A DNA stretch of 64,000 bases, from contig NZ_JANBBE010000009.1 in NCBI RefSeq assembly GCF_024648825.1, forward strand, positions 186,001-250,000, given 5' to 3'. Origin of the DNA: Lentzea californiensis (GTDB lineage Bacteria; Actinomycetota; Actinomycetes; Mycobacteriales; Pseudonocardiaceae). Positions 52,421-60,162 of this stretch are shown one piece after another (position 1 is the first letter of the stretch; each line of letters begins with the position of its first letter). A program made the position numbers and the translations under genes. The notes below the pieces were generated by a model. It saw only the letters and a list, made by a program, of their open reading frames with translations. It made no database searches and had not been told where the DNA came from.

Positions 52421-52473
52421 AGAACGCACTGTCGAATTCGACAGCAGGTTGACTCGATCGGCGTACGAATGTA

Positions 52474-52487
52474 GGGGAGCGCTCCCA
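52474..52487. promoter_or_regulatory. CebR-type box between xylanase and GH6
   Basis: GGGGAGCGCTCCCA, one base off the CebR consensus at its outermost position. Confidence 0.6.
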
Positions 52488-52548
52488 GTGCAAACGTCAA
52501 ACCGTTTGAATGCGATCGTCGAACGGCATTGAAACCGCATTTGGCTAA

Positions 52549-52600
52549 AGTTAGCGCTAACATTTTTAGCGTTGACGGAGTGGTGTTCCGAGGCTACGTT
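52549..52600 (+). promoter_or_regulatory. Operator plus promoter of GH6 gene
   Basis: Operator AGTTAGCGCTAACA (52549-52562) with a perfect 12-bp core, then TTGACG (52572-52577), 17-nt spacer and TACGTT (52595-52600). The same arrangement is seen before the CE3 gene at 58862-58912. Confidence 0.65.
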
Positions 52601-52688
52601 GACCCGAACTCGTATTCGCTTTTCCGCGATGCCGGTCCGAGGCGGACCGAGTGCTCGGCTGTGCGCCGCACGTTTCGCGCGCTGCCCG

Positions 52689-52702
52689 TGAGAGCGCTCT
52701 CA
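52689..52702. promoter_or_regulatory. Perfect 14-bp palindrome in GH6 leader
   Basis: TGAGAGCGCTCTCA, symmetric LacI-type site with central CG, 45 nt before the GH6 start and downstream of the promoter. Confidence 0.6.
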
Positions 52703-52747
52703 CGCATCGCCCCCTTTCCCCATGGCAACGACGCTGCGAGGACTTGA

Positions 52748-54124
52748 ATGACAGCAACTGTTCCGTCCCGAGAAGTCACGACGGCACCGAGGAGGCGGGC
52801 GGCGGGCGCGTGCCTGTTCGCGTCCGCGCTCGTCGCCGGGATCACCACCCTGGTGGTCGGCGGCGGCACGGCCGTCAACGCGGCCGAGTCGGCGTTCTAC
52901 GTCGACCCGTCGAGCTCCGGCGCCAGGTGGGTCGCCTCCAACCCGGGAGACTCGCGCGCGGCGGTCATCCGCGACCGCATCGCGTCGGTGCCCCAGGCGC
53001 GCTGGTACACCACGACCAACACCTCCACGGTGCGGTCGGAGATCAGCTCGTTCGTCGGCGCGGCGGCCTCCGCCGGCAAGATCCCGATCCTGGTGGTTTA
53101 CAACATCCCCAACCGAGACTGCGGAGGAGCCAGCGGCGGCGGTGCCTCCTCCCACGAGGCCTACCGGGCCTGGGTGGACGAGGTGGCCGCGGGCCTGGCC
53201 GGCCGTCCGGCGACGATCGTGCTCGAACCGGACGTGCTGCCGCTGATGACCAGCTGTCAGAACGCGGACCAGCAGAACCAGACCAGGGCGTCCATGGCCT
53301 ACGCCGGCAAGAAGCTCAAGTCCGGCTCCGCGCAGGCGAAGGTGTACTTCGACATCGGGCACTCCGCGTGGCTGAGCCCGTCCGAGGCCGCGAACCGGTT
53401 GCGCGCCGCGGACGTCTCCAACAGCGCCGACGGCATCTCGACGAACGTGTCGAACTACCGTTCCACGTCCGACTCGGTCAACTTCGCCAAGAACGTGCTC
53501 AACGCCGTCGGCGACAGCCGTCTCAAGGCCGTGGTCGACACGAGCCGCAACGGCAACGGCCCGAACGGCAGCGAGTGGTGCGACCCGGCGGGACGCGCGA
53601 TCGGCACGCCCAGCACGACGAACACGGGCGACTCGAAGATCGAGGCGTTCCTGTGGGTCAAGCTGCCGGGTGAGTCCGACGGCTGCATCGCGCCGGCCGG
53701 TCAGTTCGTGCCGCAGCGCGCCTACGAGCTCGCGATGGCGGCGGGCCCGATCACCACGACGACGACCACCACCACGACCACGACGACCACTACCACCACG
53801 GGTGGCGGCAACCCCGGCGGCTGCAAGGCGACCCACCGCGTCGTCAGCCAGTGGCAGGGCGGCTACACCGGCGAGATCGTGATCGAGAACCGCGGCCAGG
53901 CGGTCAACGGCTGGACGTTCTCTTTCTCCGCTCCCGGCGTGTCCGTCACGCAGGGCTGGAACGGCACGTGGAGCGACACGGGCGACGAGGTCCGCGTGAC
54001 GAACACGGCCTGGAACGGCTCGCTGGGCGCCGGTGCGCAGCTGAGCATCGGGTTCAACGCGAGCTACAACGGTGGCACGCCTCCGTTCTCCTCAGCGGTG
54101 TTGAACGGCGTCGCCTGCTCCTGA
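52748..54124 (+). CDS. GH6 endoglucanase with C-terminal CBM2
   Basis: Secreted cellulase, 458 residues. Signal peptide (to about 45, VNAAES); GH6 domain: SAFYVDPSSSGARWVASN, VVYNIPNRDCGG (acid Asp), IVLEPDVLPLMTSCQN, YFDIGHSAWLS, VVDTSRNGNGP and WVKLPGESDGC. The shorter loops compared with the other GH6 in the window suggest an open endoglucanase cleft. A run of about 17 Thr (residues about 338-354) then CBM2 (CKATHRVVS to GVACS). Multiple regulators probably act on it, given the upstream sites. A bidirectional terminator follows. Confidence 0.93.
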   Translation: MTATVPSREVTTAPRRRAAGACLFASALVAGITTLVVGGGTAVNAAESAFYVDPSSSGARWVASNPGDSRAAVIRDRIASVPQARWYTTTNTSTVRSEISSFVGAAASAGKIPILVVYNIPNRDCGGASGGGASSHEAYRAWVDEVAAGLAGRPATIVLEPDVLPLMTSCQNADQQNQTRASMAYAGKKLKSGSAQAKVYFDIGHSAWLSPSEAANRLRAADVSNSADGISTNVSNYRSTSDSVNFAKNVLNAVGDSRLKAVVDTSRNGNGPNGSEWCDPAGRAIGTPSTTNTGDSKIEAFLWVKLPGESDGCIAPAGQFVPQRAYELAMAAGPITTTTTTTTTTTTTTTTGGGNPGGCKATHRVVSQWQGGYTGEIVIENRGQAVNGWTFSFSAPGVSVTQGWNGTWSDTGDEVRVTNTAWNGSLGAGAQLSIGFNASYNGGTPPFSSAVLNGVACS

Positions 54125-54135
54125 GGCGACCAACG

Positions 54136-54163
54136 GGTCCCCGCACCGGGTGGTGCGGGGACC
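54136..54163. terminator. Bidirectional terminator
   Basis: Twelve-base-pair perfect stem (54136-54147 with 54152-54163), 11 nt after the GH6 stop and 8 nt before the stop of the convergent beta-helix gene. Confidence 0.8.
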
Positions 54164-54171
54164 TCGCCTTG

Positions 54172-56544
54172 TCAGCCGCGCAGGCTCCACTGCTGGTTCG
54201 TCCCGCCGTGGCAGGCCCAGAGGTGGATCAGCGTGCCGTTCGCGGTGCCGTTGCCGCTGGCGTCGAGGCACAGCCCCGACTGCGCGCCGGTGATGGTGCC
54301 GTCGCCGTTGGCGTTCCACTGCTGGTTCACGCCGCCGTGGCAGTCCCACAGGATCGCCGCGGTGCCGTTGGCGGTTCCTCCACCGGAGGCGTCGAGGCAC
54401 TTGCCCTGCACGGTGAGCTGCCTGCCGGCCGTGTGGTTCCAGCGCTGGTCCGTGCCGCCGTTGCAGTCCCAGAGCCTCGCCTGGGTGTTGTTGCTCGTCG
54501 CGGCCACGTCGAGACAACGGCCCGACTGGCTTCCGACGACCGTGACGTTCTCCCGGCCACCGCCGGTACCGCCCGGTCCCGCGTTGGCGATCACGGCCTG
54601 GGCGCCGGACGGCCAGTTGCCGCCGGAGACGACGACGTTGCCGTTGACCACGTTGCCGCGGTCGCCATTGGTCACGTTGGTGCTGTTGTTGGTCGACCAG
54701 TTGCCGGTGAGCGTCCAGTTGCCCATGTTCTCGCCGCCCCAGTAGTTGGCGGTGGCCCACGTGCCGGTGGAGGAGAAGACGTTGCCGGTCGCGCGGTAGT
54801 ACTTGGAGCCCTCGTCGAAGTAGAGCCCGAACCACCCGTTGGTGCGCAGGCAGTGGTTGCCGCTGATCTCCGCGTTCGGGTTCCAGGCGAGCGTGTAGAT
54901 GCAGCCGCCGTCGGTCATCTGCTGCATGATGTCGTGGACGTAGTTGTTGATGAGCTTGTTGTTGGACGCTGTGGTGGGCGTGGAGTACCGCGGCTGGTAG
55001 TTGTACAGACCGCGGTTCGCGTAGTGGTTGCTGCCGCCCGCGTCGTTGGCGCCCCAGCCGTAGCCGAGGGACAGTCCGGAGTACGGCAGGTTGTAGATCT
55101 CGTTGTGGGACACGGTCGCCGTGCTGACGTAGGTGTTGAGCACCGACACGTTGCCGCGGTACTCGACGGCGATGTCGTGGATGCGGTTGTGGCTGACCGT
55201 GATGTTCCGGTTGACCATCCGCTGGTCGCCCGGGTGGTGCGCGTCGGCTCGCACGCCCCCGACCACGACGCCGCCCGCCGAGTTGCGCGCGATCTCCGAC
55301 CTGGTGACCGTGATGCCGGACGCGCCCAGGCCGACACCGCTGGCGTGCGCGTTGGCGTCGTTGCCGATGCCGATCGCGGTCTGGCCGAGGTTGACGAACT
55401 GCGAGTCGGTGAAGGTGATGCCGCTGGCCGCTGAAACCTGGACGGCCGCGGGCATCTGGGACCAGTGCGGCCGCGCCGCCTCGAACTGCGCACAGCCCTG
55501 CTGGCACGAGTTGATCCGGTCGGCGGGCCAGTTCTGGTTGCCCGCCATGTAGGCGCCGGTCTGCTGGTCGGCGAACCCCTGGTTGCTGCTGGGCCCGAGC
55601 CACGACGTGCCGGTGAAGGTGATGCCGCCGAACGTGATGTCGCGCGCCGGAGCGTCGTACGTGCCGCCGACGTTGACCAGTGACTGCAGCACCGGCAGTT
55701 CCACGCTGACGTTGCTCATGGTCTGCCCGGCGAGCGGGATGTAGTAGAGCGCGCCCGCGCCGGGGTTGATGTACCACTCGCCCTGCGCGTCGAGGAACTC
55801 GTACGCGTTCGCCAGGTACAGCGGTCCGGCCCGGTGCGGTTTGCTGAGCGTGTCGTAGCCGAAGGTGTTGTTGTTCCACGCGGGTTGTTGCATCGTGAGG
55901 AAGTTGCCCGCGATGCTTTGCACCGGTGAGTAGCGGTCGGTGAACGAGTTGACGCTCTCCACCTCGACGCGGTTCTGGTTCGCCAGGTTGTTGAGGTAGT
56001 TCAGCGAACTGTTCGAGAAGCGCATGCCGGTGTCGGTGAACGTGAAGTCGGCGCGGTTCACCTGAGTGCGTGCACGTGTGGCGATGGCACCGTTGACGTA
56101 CAGCTGGCGGCTTTCGACGCCGGTGCCGACGCCTGCCCGCCAGATGTTCTTGCCGGCGTCGGCCAGCGACCACCCGGTGACCGCCCTGGCACCGCTGATG
56201 ACGGGACGCGCCGACGTGGCGGCCTGCCACAGCACGCGGTACCCGTTGCTGCCGGAATCCGCCGCGGTGAGCCGGAACGGCGCGGTGAGCCGGTAGGTCC
56301 CACCGGCCAGCTCCACGACGATGTCACCGGACATGGACGTGTTGCGGGACCTCACCGCGGCCTGCGCTCCGAGCAACGAGCACGGCGCCGCGGCGGTGCA
56401 GGCGGTGCCGGTGCCCGTCGGAGAGGCGTGAAGGGTTGTGGTGGCAGCGGTTGCCGGGGGAGCGGTGGCGAGGGCGGCGATCACCGCCGCGGTGGCGGCG
56501 AGTGCGATCCGCCCGCGTGCGGCGGGTGACGAGGACGTGGACAA
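54172..56544 (-). CDS. Right-handed parallel beta-helix enzyme (GH141-like) with CBM13
   Basis: Secreted protein, about 790 residues. Start TTG 56544 is chosen because AGGAGG lies four bases before it and a signal peptide follows; no better ATG or GTG precedes the signal. Order: signal peptide (to about 35), LHASPTGTGTACTAAAPCSLLGAQAAV and IVVELAGGTYRL strands, a small beta-domain with GWSLADAGKNIWRA and RQLYVNG, then many beta-helix turns with Asn/Asp-rich rungs (RNITVSHNRIHDIAVEYRG, TASNNKLINNYVHD, AEISGNHCLRTNG), and a ricin-type trefoil (about 660-790) with NQQWN repeats. This N-terminal layout is seen in GH141 (fucosidase/xylanase) and similar helices; a polysaccharide lyase is the main alternative. 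Substrate unknown. Confidence 0.7.
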   Translation of the reverse strand: MSTSSSPAARGRIALAATAAVIAALATAPPATAATTTLHASPTGTGTACTAAAPCSLLGAQAAVRSRNTSMSGDIVVELAGGTYRLTAPFRLTAADSGSNGYRVLWQAATSARPVISGARAVTGWSLADAGKNIWRAGVGTGVESRQLYVNGAIATRARTQVNRADFTFTDTGMRFSNSSLNYLNNLANQNRVEVESVNSFTDRYSPVQSIAGNFLTMQQPAWNNNTFGYDTLSKPHRAGPLYLANAYEFLDAQGEWYINPGAGALYYIPLAGQTMSNVSVELPVLQSLVNVGGTYDAPARDITFGGITFTGTSWLGPSSNQGFADQQTGAYMAGNQNWPADRINSCQQGCAQFEAARPHWSQMPAAVQVSAASGITFTDSQFVNLGQTAIGIGNDANAHASGVGLGASGITVTRSEIARNSAGGVVVGGVRADAHHPGDQRMVNRNITVSHNRIHDIAVEYRGNVSVLNTYVSTATVSHNEIYNLPYSGLSLGYGWGANDAGGSNHYANRGLYNYQPRYSTPTTASNNKLINNYVHDIMQQMTDGGCIYTLAWNPNAEISGNHCLRTNGWFGLYFDEGSKYYRATGNVFSSTGTWATANYWGGENMGNWTLTGNWSTNNSTNVTNGDRGNVVNGNVVVSGGNWPSGAQAVIANAGPGGTGGGRENVTVVGSQSGRCLDVAATSNNTQARLWDCNGGTDQRWNHTAGRQLTVQGKCLDASGGGTANGTAAILWDCHGGVNQQWNANGDGTITGAQSGLCLDASGNGTANGTLIHLWACHGGTNQQWSLRG

Positions 56545-56835
56545 GTGACCTCCTGGTGGGTGTGGCCTGATCACCTCTCCCGCTGCGGCGGACGGGACAG
56601 CTCGCGTCCTGTGTGGACGTTCGGGTTTCGTCGTGCCGGGGAACGCGGCGGCCGGAGGACTTCGCGGCGACGGCACCGTGGAACGGGGCGTGCGGACGGG
56701 TCTCCGTGGACGGGAGGACCGGGCGTCCGGGCCGGTTCAGGAACAACGTGAACGTAACTCGTATGACGTGTGACGTCAATGGTGTTACGTATACTGTCGG
56801 GCCCTGGCAACAGGTTGCGGCGCAACGGAGGCGAG
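56545..56835. promoter_or_regulatory. Divergent overlapping promoters, beta-helix gene and GntR gene
   Basis: On the minus strand TTGACG (complement of 56774-56779), 17-nt spacer and TACGTT (complement of 56751-56756). On the plus strand a -10 TATACT at 56790-56795. Inverted repeat ACGTAAC (56752-56758) and GTTACGT (56784-56790), with TGACGTCA at 56771-56778 between, overlaps both. The remaining leader of about 200 nt toward the beta-helix gene shows nothing else. Confidence 0.55.
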
Positions 56836-57603
56836 ATGTCGGTGACACGTCCGGAACAGGGTGCGGCCGAGATCCCCGGATGGACGCGGAGACCAGCGAG
56901 CCTGGCCGTCGCGGTCACCGCCGAGCTCGTGCAACGCGTCGTGCGCGGCACCTATGCCCCTGGCGCCACGCTCCCGCCCGAGCCGGTGCTGTGCGAGACC
57001 TTCTCGGTGAGCAGGACGGTGATCCGCGAGGCGGTGAAGGTCCTGCAGGAGAAGGGGTTGGTGCGGGTGCGCCAGGGTGCCGGCACCACGGTCACCCCGA
57101 TGGCGCAGTGGAACATGCTCGACGAGCTGGTGCTCGCCGCCGCCGTCGCCGGGGACGAGAGCCTCTCGATCCTCGACGACCTGGTGGTGACACGCCGGTT
57201 GCTCGAGTCGGACATGGCACAGGTGGCCGCGCGCACCGCCGGCGAGGACGTCCTGGACCGGTTGCGCGCCCTGGTGGACCGGATGGACGAGCTCGTCGGC
57301 GACACCGCCACCTACGAGGAGCACGACCGCCTGTTCCACGACACGATCATGCAGGCCTCGGGTAACCGCATCGCCCGTGGCGTCGTGCGCTCGCTGGAGA
57401 GCCAGGTCCTCGGCTCCGCCGGCTACCACGGCCGCAGCGGCCGGGACATGTGCACGGCGTCCAACAAGGGGCATCGCCGCATCTTCGAACGCATCGCCGC
57501 CCACGACGGCGCCGGTGCGGCGCAGGCCATGTTCACCCACATCACCGAGGCGTGGCTCGTGCGCCGCGGTGAGGCGGGCGACCCCGGCCGCCTGAAGAGG
57601 TAG
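56836..57603 (+). CDS. GntR-family regulator, FadR/FCD subfamily
   Basis: Transcription regulator, 255 residues from ATG 56836 (GGAGG site just upstream; a frame extension to 56770 crosses the operator). Winged helix: AVTAELVQRVVRGTYAPGATLPPEPVLCETFSVSRTVIREAVKVLQEKGLV in the first 90 residues. FCD domain: DDLVVTRRLLESDMA with metal-binding Asp, DRLFHDTIMQASGN with His, and SNKGHRRIFERI with a further His; such domains bind sugar acids or organic acids. Divergent from the beta-helix enzyme, so it may control it. Effector unknown. Confidence 0.88.
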   Translation: MSVTRPEQGAAEIPGWTRRPASLAVAVTAELVQRVVRGTYAPGATLPPEPVLCETFSVSRTVIREAVKVLQEKGLVRVRQGAGTTVTPMAQWNMLDELVLAAAVAGDESLSILDDLVVTRRLLESDMAQVAARTAGEDVLDRLRALVDRMDELVGDTATYEEHDRLFHDTIMQASGNRIARGVVRSLESQVLGSAGYHGRSGRDMCTASNKGHRRIFERIAAHDGAGAAQAMFTHITEAWLVRRGEAGDPGRLKR

Positions 57604-57729
57604 AGCGCTCGTCGCCGGACGGTCCCCTCCGCCAGGGCCGTTCGGCGGAAGGCGTGTGACCACAACCATTTCGTGGAACATCCGGCCGGAACACGGCCGG
57701 GCCCGCACGGCACGGGAGGCGGATCTGCT

Positions 57730-58785
57730 GTGGGACGAACTCGCGTGACCCTGGCCGACGTCGCGGCGGCGAGCGGGGTGTCGGTGACGACGGCATCGCT
57801 CGTGCTGACCGGACGCGCGCGTGAACTACGCATCTCCGAGGACGCCGAGCGGAGGGTCCGTTCCACGGCCCAGGAGCTGGGCTACCGGCGCGGTGTGCTG
57901 GTGAGCGGGCCCCGGCCGGGGCCTTCGCGGACGATCGGGTTCGTGCTCGACACCGTCACCTCGTCCGGACTGGCCGGCGAGGTGGTGAAAGGCGCGGTGG
58001 AGGCCGCCTACCGGCACGGCTTCATGCTGTTCGCCGGGGAGACCGGCGGGGACCCGGGACTCGAGCGGTCGCTGGTCGAGGCGATGCGCGACCGGCGCGC
58101 GGACGGCATCGTGCTCGCCACAACGCACACGAGGGCGATCGCGGTGCCGGAACGCCTGCACCACGGGCCAGCCGTCCTGCTCAACGCGACCGCCGGCGCC
58201 CGTTCGGCCATCCCGTCGGTGGTGTCCGACGAGGTGCAGGGCGGACGTTCGGCGGCGCGCCTCCTGGTCGATGCCGGGCACCGCCACGGTGTGCACCTGA
58301 TCGGCGCGGGGCCGGGTTCCTACGACGTCCCGCCCCACAGCATCGCGGCCGTGCAACGCCTAATGGGACTGCGCGAGGTGTTCGCGGTCGCGGGCGTCGA
58401 GGTGGTCAGCGCGCACCGCTGTCCCAGGTGGACACCCGAGGCCGGCTACGACGCGACCAGGGAACTGCTGCGCCGCCACCTGCCCAAGGCGCTGGTGTGC
58501 TTCGACGACCGCCTGGCGTTCGGGGCCTACCAGGCGCTCGGGGAGGCCGGGCTCTCGGTGCCGGGCGACGTCTCCGTGCTCGGGTTCGACGACCACCCCG
58601 TCGCGTCGTGGATGCGTCCGCGGCTGACCACCATCGCCATGCCGCACCACGAGCTCGGCGTGCAGGCGGTCGAGGTGCTGGTGGAGATGCTGGGACGGCG
58701 GGGACGCGGCGCCCGCCCCCCGCTGATCCGCCGGGTGCCGATGCCGGTGCGCGAGGGTGGTTCGGTCGCGCGGCCGCAGCCGTGA
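57730..58785 (+). CDS. LacI-family regulator
   Basis: Transcription regulator of 351 residues from GTG 57730, preceded by GGGAGG at some distance. Helix-turn-helix VTLADVAAASGVSVTTASLVLTG followed by RELRISEDAERRVRSTAQELGYRRG. Effector domain with IGFVLDTVTSSGLAGEVVKGA, GIVLATTHTRA, VVSDEVQGGRSAARLLVDAGHR, and C-terminal VLGFDDHPVASWMRPRLTTIAMP. The next sites downstream (58795-58808, 58862-58875) are AraR-type operators belonging to the CE3 promoter. Target unknown. Confidence 0.85.
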   Translation: MGRTRVTLADVAAASGVSVTTASLVLTGRARELRISEDAERRVRSTAQELGYRRGVLVSGPRPGPSRTIGFVLDTVTSSGLAGEVVKGAVEAAYRHGFMLFAGETGGDPGLERSLVEAMRDRRADGIVLATTHTRAIAVPERLHHGPAVLLNATAGARSAIPSVVSDEVQGGRSAARLLVDAGHRHGVHLIGAGPGSYDVPPHSIAAVQRLMGLREVFAVAGVEVVSAHRCPRWTPEAGYDATRELLRRHLPKALVCFDDRLAFGAYQALGEAGLSVPGDVSVLGFDDHPVASWMRPRLTTIAMPHHELGVQAVEVLVEMLGRRGRGARPPLIRRVPMPVREGGSVARPQP

Positions 58786-58794
58786 ACGGCTATA

Positions 58795-58808
58795 TGTTCG
58801 CGTTAACA
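58795..58808. promoter_or_regulatory. AraR-type operator, distal, before CE3 gene
   Basis: TGTTCGCGTTAACA, 9 nt after the LacI stop codon and 67 bp upstream of a second copy. Confidence 0.55.
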
Positions 58809-58861
58809 GAACGAAGGCGTCTGGTCGGGTGATGGACGCGCCTGAACGCCGTTCTGCTAAA

Positions 58862-58912
58862 GGTTAGCGCTCACATTTAGCTTTGACCCGGCGTGACGGG
58901 GTCTTCTACATT
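58862..58912 (+). promoter_or_regulatory. Operator plus promoter of CE3 gene
   Basis: Operator GGTTAGCGCTCACA (58862-58875), TTGACC (58883-58888), 18-nt spacer, TACATT (58907-58912). Predicted start near 58918 gives a leader of about 200 nt. Confidence 0.65.
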
Positions 58913-58964
58913 GCTAGTGGCGTGGCTCAGAACGTTGCCGGTGTATTCGTGGTCAGACGGGTGT

Positions 58965-59027
58965 GTCGTGGTGCCTCCCCCACGTCCTCGTACTGGTTGT
59001 ACGGGGGCGTGGGGGAGGTGCCGCGAC
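58965..59027 (+). ncRNA. Long RNA hairpin in the CE3 leader
   Basis: Arms 58965-58993 and 58999-59027 form 29 consecutive pairs, five of them G-U, with a 5-nt loop. Only plus-strand RNA can pair completely; minus-strand RNA would have five A-C mismatches. It lies about 50 nt after the predicted start of transcription and 91 nt before the start codon. No riboswitch class recognised. Confidence 0.6.
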
Positions 59028-59117
59028 GGATCCTGCTGAACGCGGATACGCCGCCGACGTTCTGTGTCACGCCACTGGAAGCCGCCCCGCCGCTGACCGC
59101 TCGTCGAAAGGCTCATC

Positions 59118-60131
59118 ATGCCGAGCCCGCTCAAAGCGTTGTGCGGTGCGCTGATCGCCGTCCTGCTGGCGGCGTCACCCGCCTTCGCCGAACAGTCCAC
59201 TGTGGATGATCCGGCCGCCTTCGTCGACCCGGTGCGGGTGATGCCGCTGGGTGACTCCATCACCCAGGGCGGTTCCATCGGCGGCTACCGCCTCGACCTC
59301 GGCACGAAGCTGCGTGCCGCCGGACGCACCGTCGACTTCGTGGGTTCGCTCGCGGACGGGCCGGGCTCCATGCCCGACCGCAACCACGAGGGGCATCCCG
59401 GCTGGACCATCGCGCAGGTCGACGCGAACGTCGTGAACTGGCTGAGGACCTACACCCCGCGCACGATCCTGCTGCACATCGGCACCAACGACATGTACGG
59501 CAGCGACCCGGCCGGTGCGCCGCGGCGGCTCTCCGCGCTGGTGGACAAGATCACCGCGCAGGCACCGGGCGCGACCGTGTTCGTCTCGACCATCATCCCG
59601 ATCCGCTTCGCCGACTCCACCGTGCGCGGCTACAACGCCGCCATCGTCCCGCTGCTGCGGGCGAAGGCGGCGGCCGGCAAGAAGGTGCACGTCGTGGACA
59701 TGTACCCGGCGGTGCCGATCTCCGACCTGCCCGACGGCATCCACCCGAACGCGGCCGGCTACGCCAAGATGGCGACGGTCTGGTTCAACGCGCTGTCGTC
59801 GGTTCCCGGCAGCATCGGCGATCCTCCCGCGCCCGGCGGCACCTGCACCGCCACGTCCAGCGTCACGGGCACCTGGAACGGTGGTTTCCAGGCCGAGGTC
59901 ACGGTCGCCAACCCGGCCGCGTCCCCCATCACCGGCTGGACGGTCAAGTTCACGCTTCCCAACGGGCACACCGTGTCGCAGATCTGGGGCGGCGCCGCCA
60001 GTGGTTCGGTCACGGTCACCAACGCCCCCTACAACGGCTCGATCAGCCCCGGCGCCTCGGCGACGTTCGGCTTCCTCGCGTCCGGTCCCGGTGCGGCGGC
60101 GGTCGGAACCGCCACCTGCGCCGGCGCGTGA
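59118..60131 (+). CDS. CE3-like SGNH acetylxylan esterase with CBM2
   Basis: Secreted esterase, 337 residues. Signal peptide 1-24. SGNH domain: VMPLGDSITQGG (nucleophile Ser), HEGHPGWTI, LLHIGTNDMYG (Asn), IPIRF and PDGIHPNAAGYAKMA with the catalytic Asp-x-x-His. Directly SGNH after the signal, without the CE2 beta-sandwich, so CE3. CBM2 about 240-337 (CTATSSVTG to GTATCAGA), joined by a short Pro/Gly linker. It has a long structured leader and an operator-controlled promoter; the GH62 gene follows after 31 nt. Confidence 0.87.
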   Translation: MPSPLKALCGALIAVLLAASPAFAEQSTVDDPAAFVDPVRVMPLGDSITQGGSIGGYRLDLGTKLRAAGRTVDFVGSLADGPGSMPDRNHEGHPGWTIAQVDANVVNWLRTYTPRTILLHIGTNDMYGSDPAGAPRRLSALVDKITAQAPGATVFVSTIIPIRFADSTVRGYNAAIVPLLRAKAAAGKKVHVVDMYPAVPISDLPDGIHPNAAGYAKMATVWFNALSSVPGSIGDPPAPGGTCTATSSVTGTWNGGFQAEVTVANPAASPITGWTVKFTLPNGHTVSQIWGGAASGSVTVTNAPYNGSISPGASATFGFLASGPGAAAVGTATCAGA

Positions 60132-60162
60132 TCCCTGCTCCCTCCGACGACGAAGGGTGATC

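Larger units (their letters stand above)
52296..52747. promoter_or_regulatory. Divergent control region between xylanase and GH6 genes
   Basis: 452 nt without a gene. It holds six operator-like palindromes: 52407-52420, 52429-52444, 52474-52487, 52497-52509, 52549-52562 and 52689-52702, plus a plus-strand promoter at 52572-52600. The palindrome CTGTCGAATTCGACAG (52429-52444) and TCAAACCGTTTGA (52497-52509) are unlike the other two motif families. Confidence 0.65.

Noticed and set aside
53755..53800. ACC/ACG tandem repeats that look like a short repeat array
   Set aside because: In frame as poly-Thr linker; units of three bases with no spacers, so not CRISPR or a mobile element.
57605..57615. 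AGAGCGCTC as a partial CebR/LacI site after the GntR gene
   Set aside because: Flanks are not symmetric and no promoter is evident nearby.
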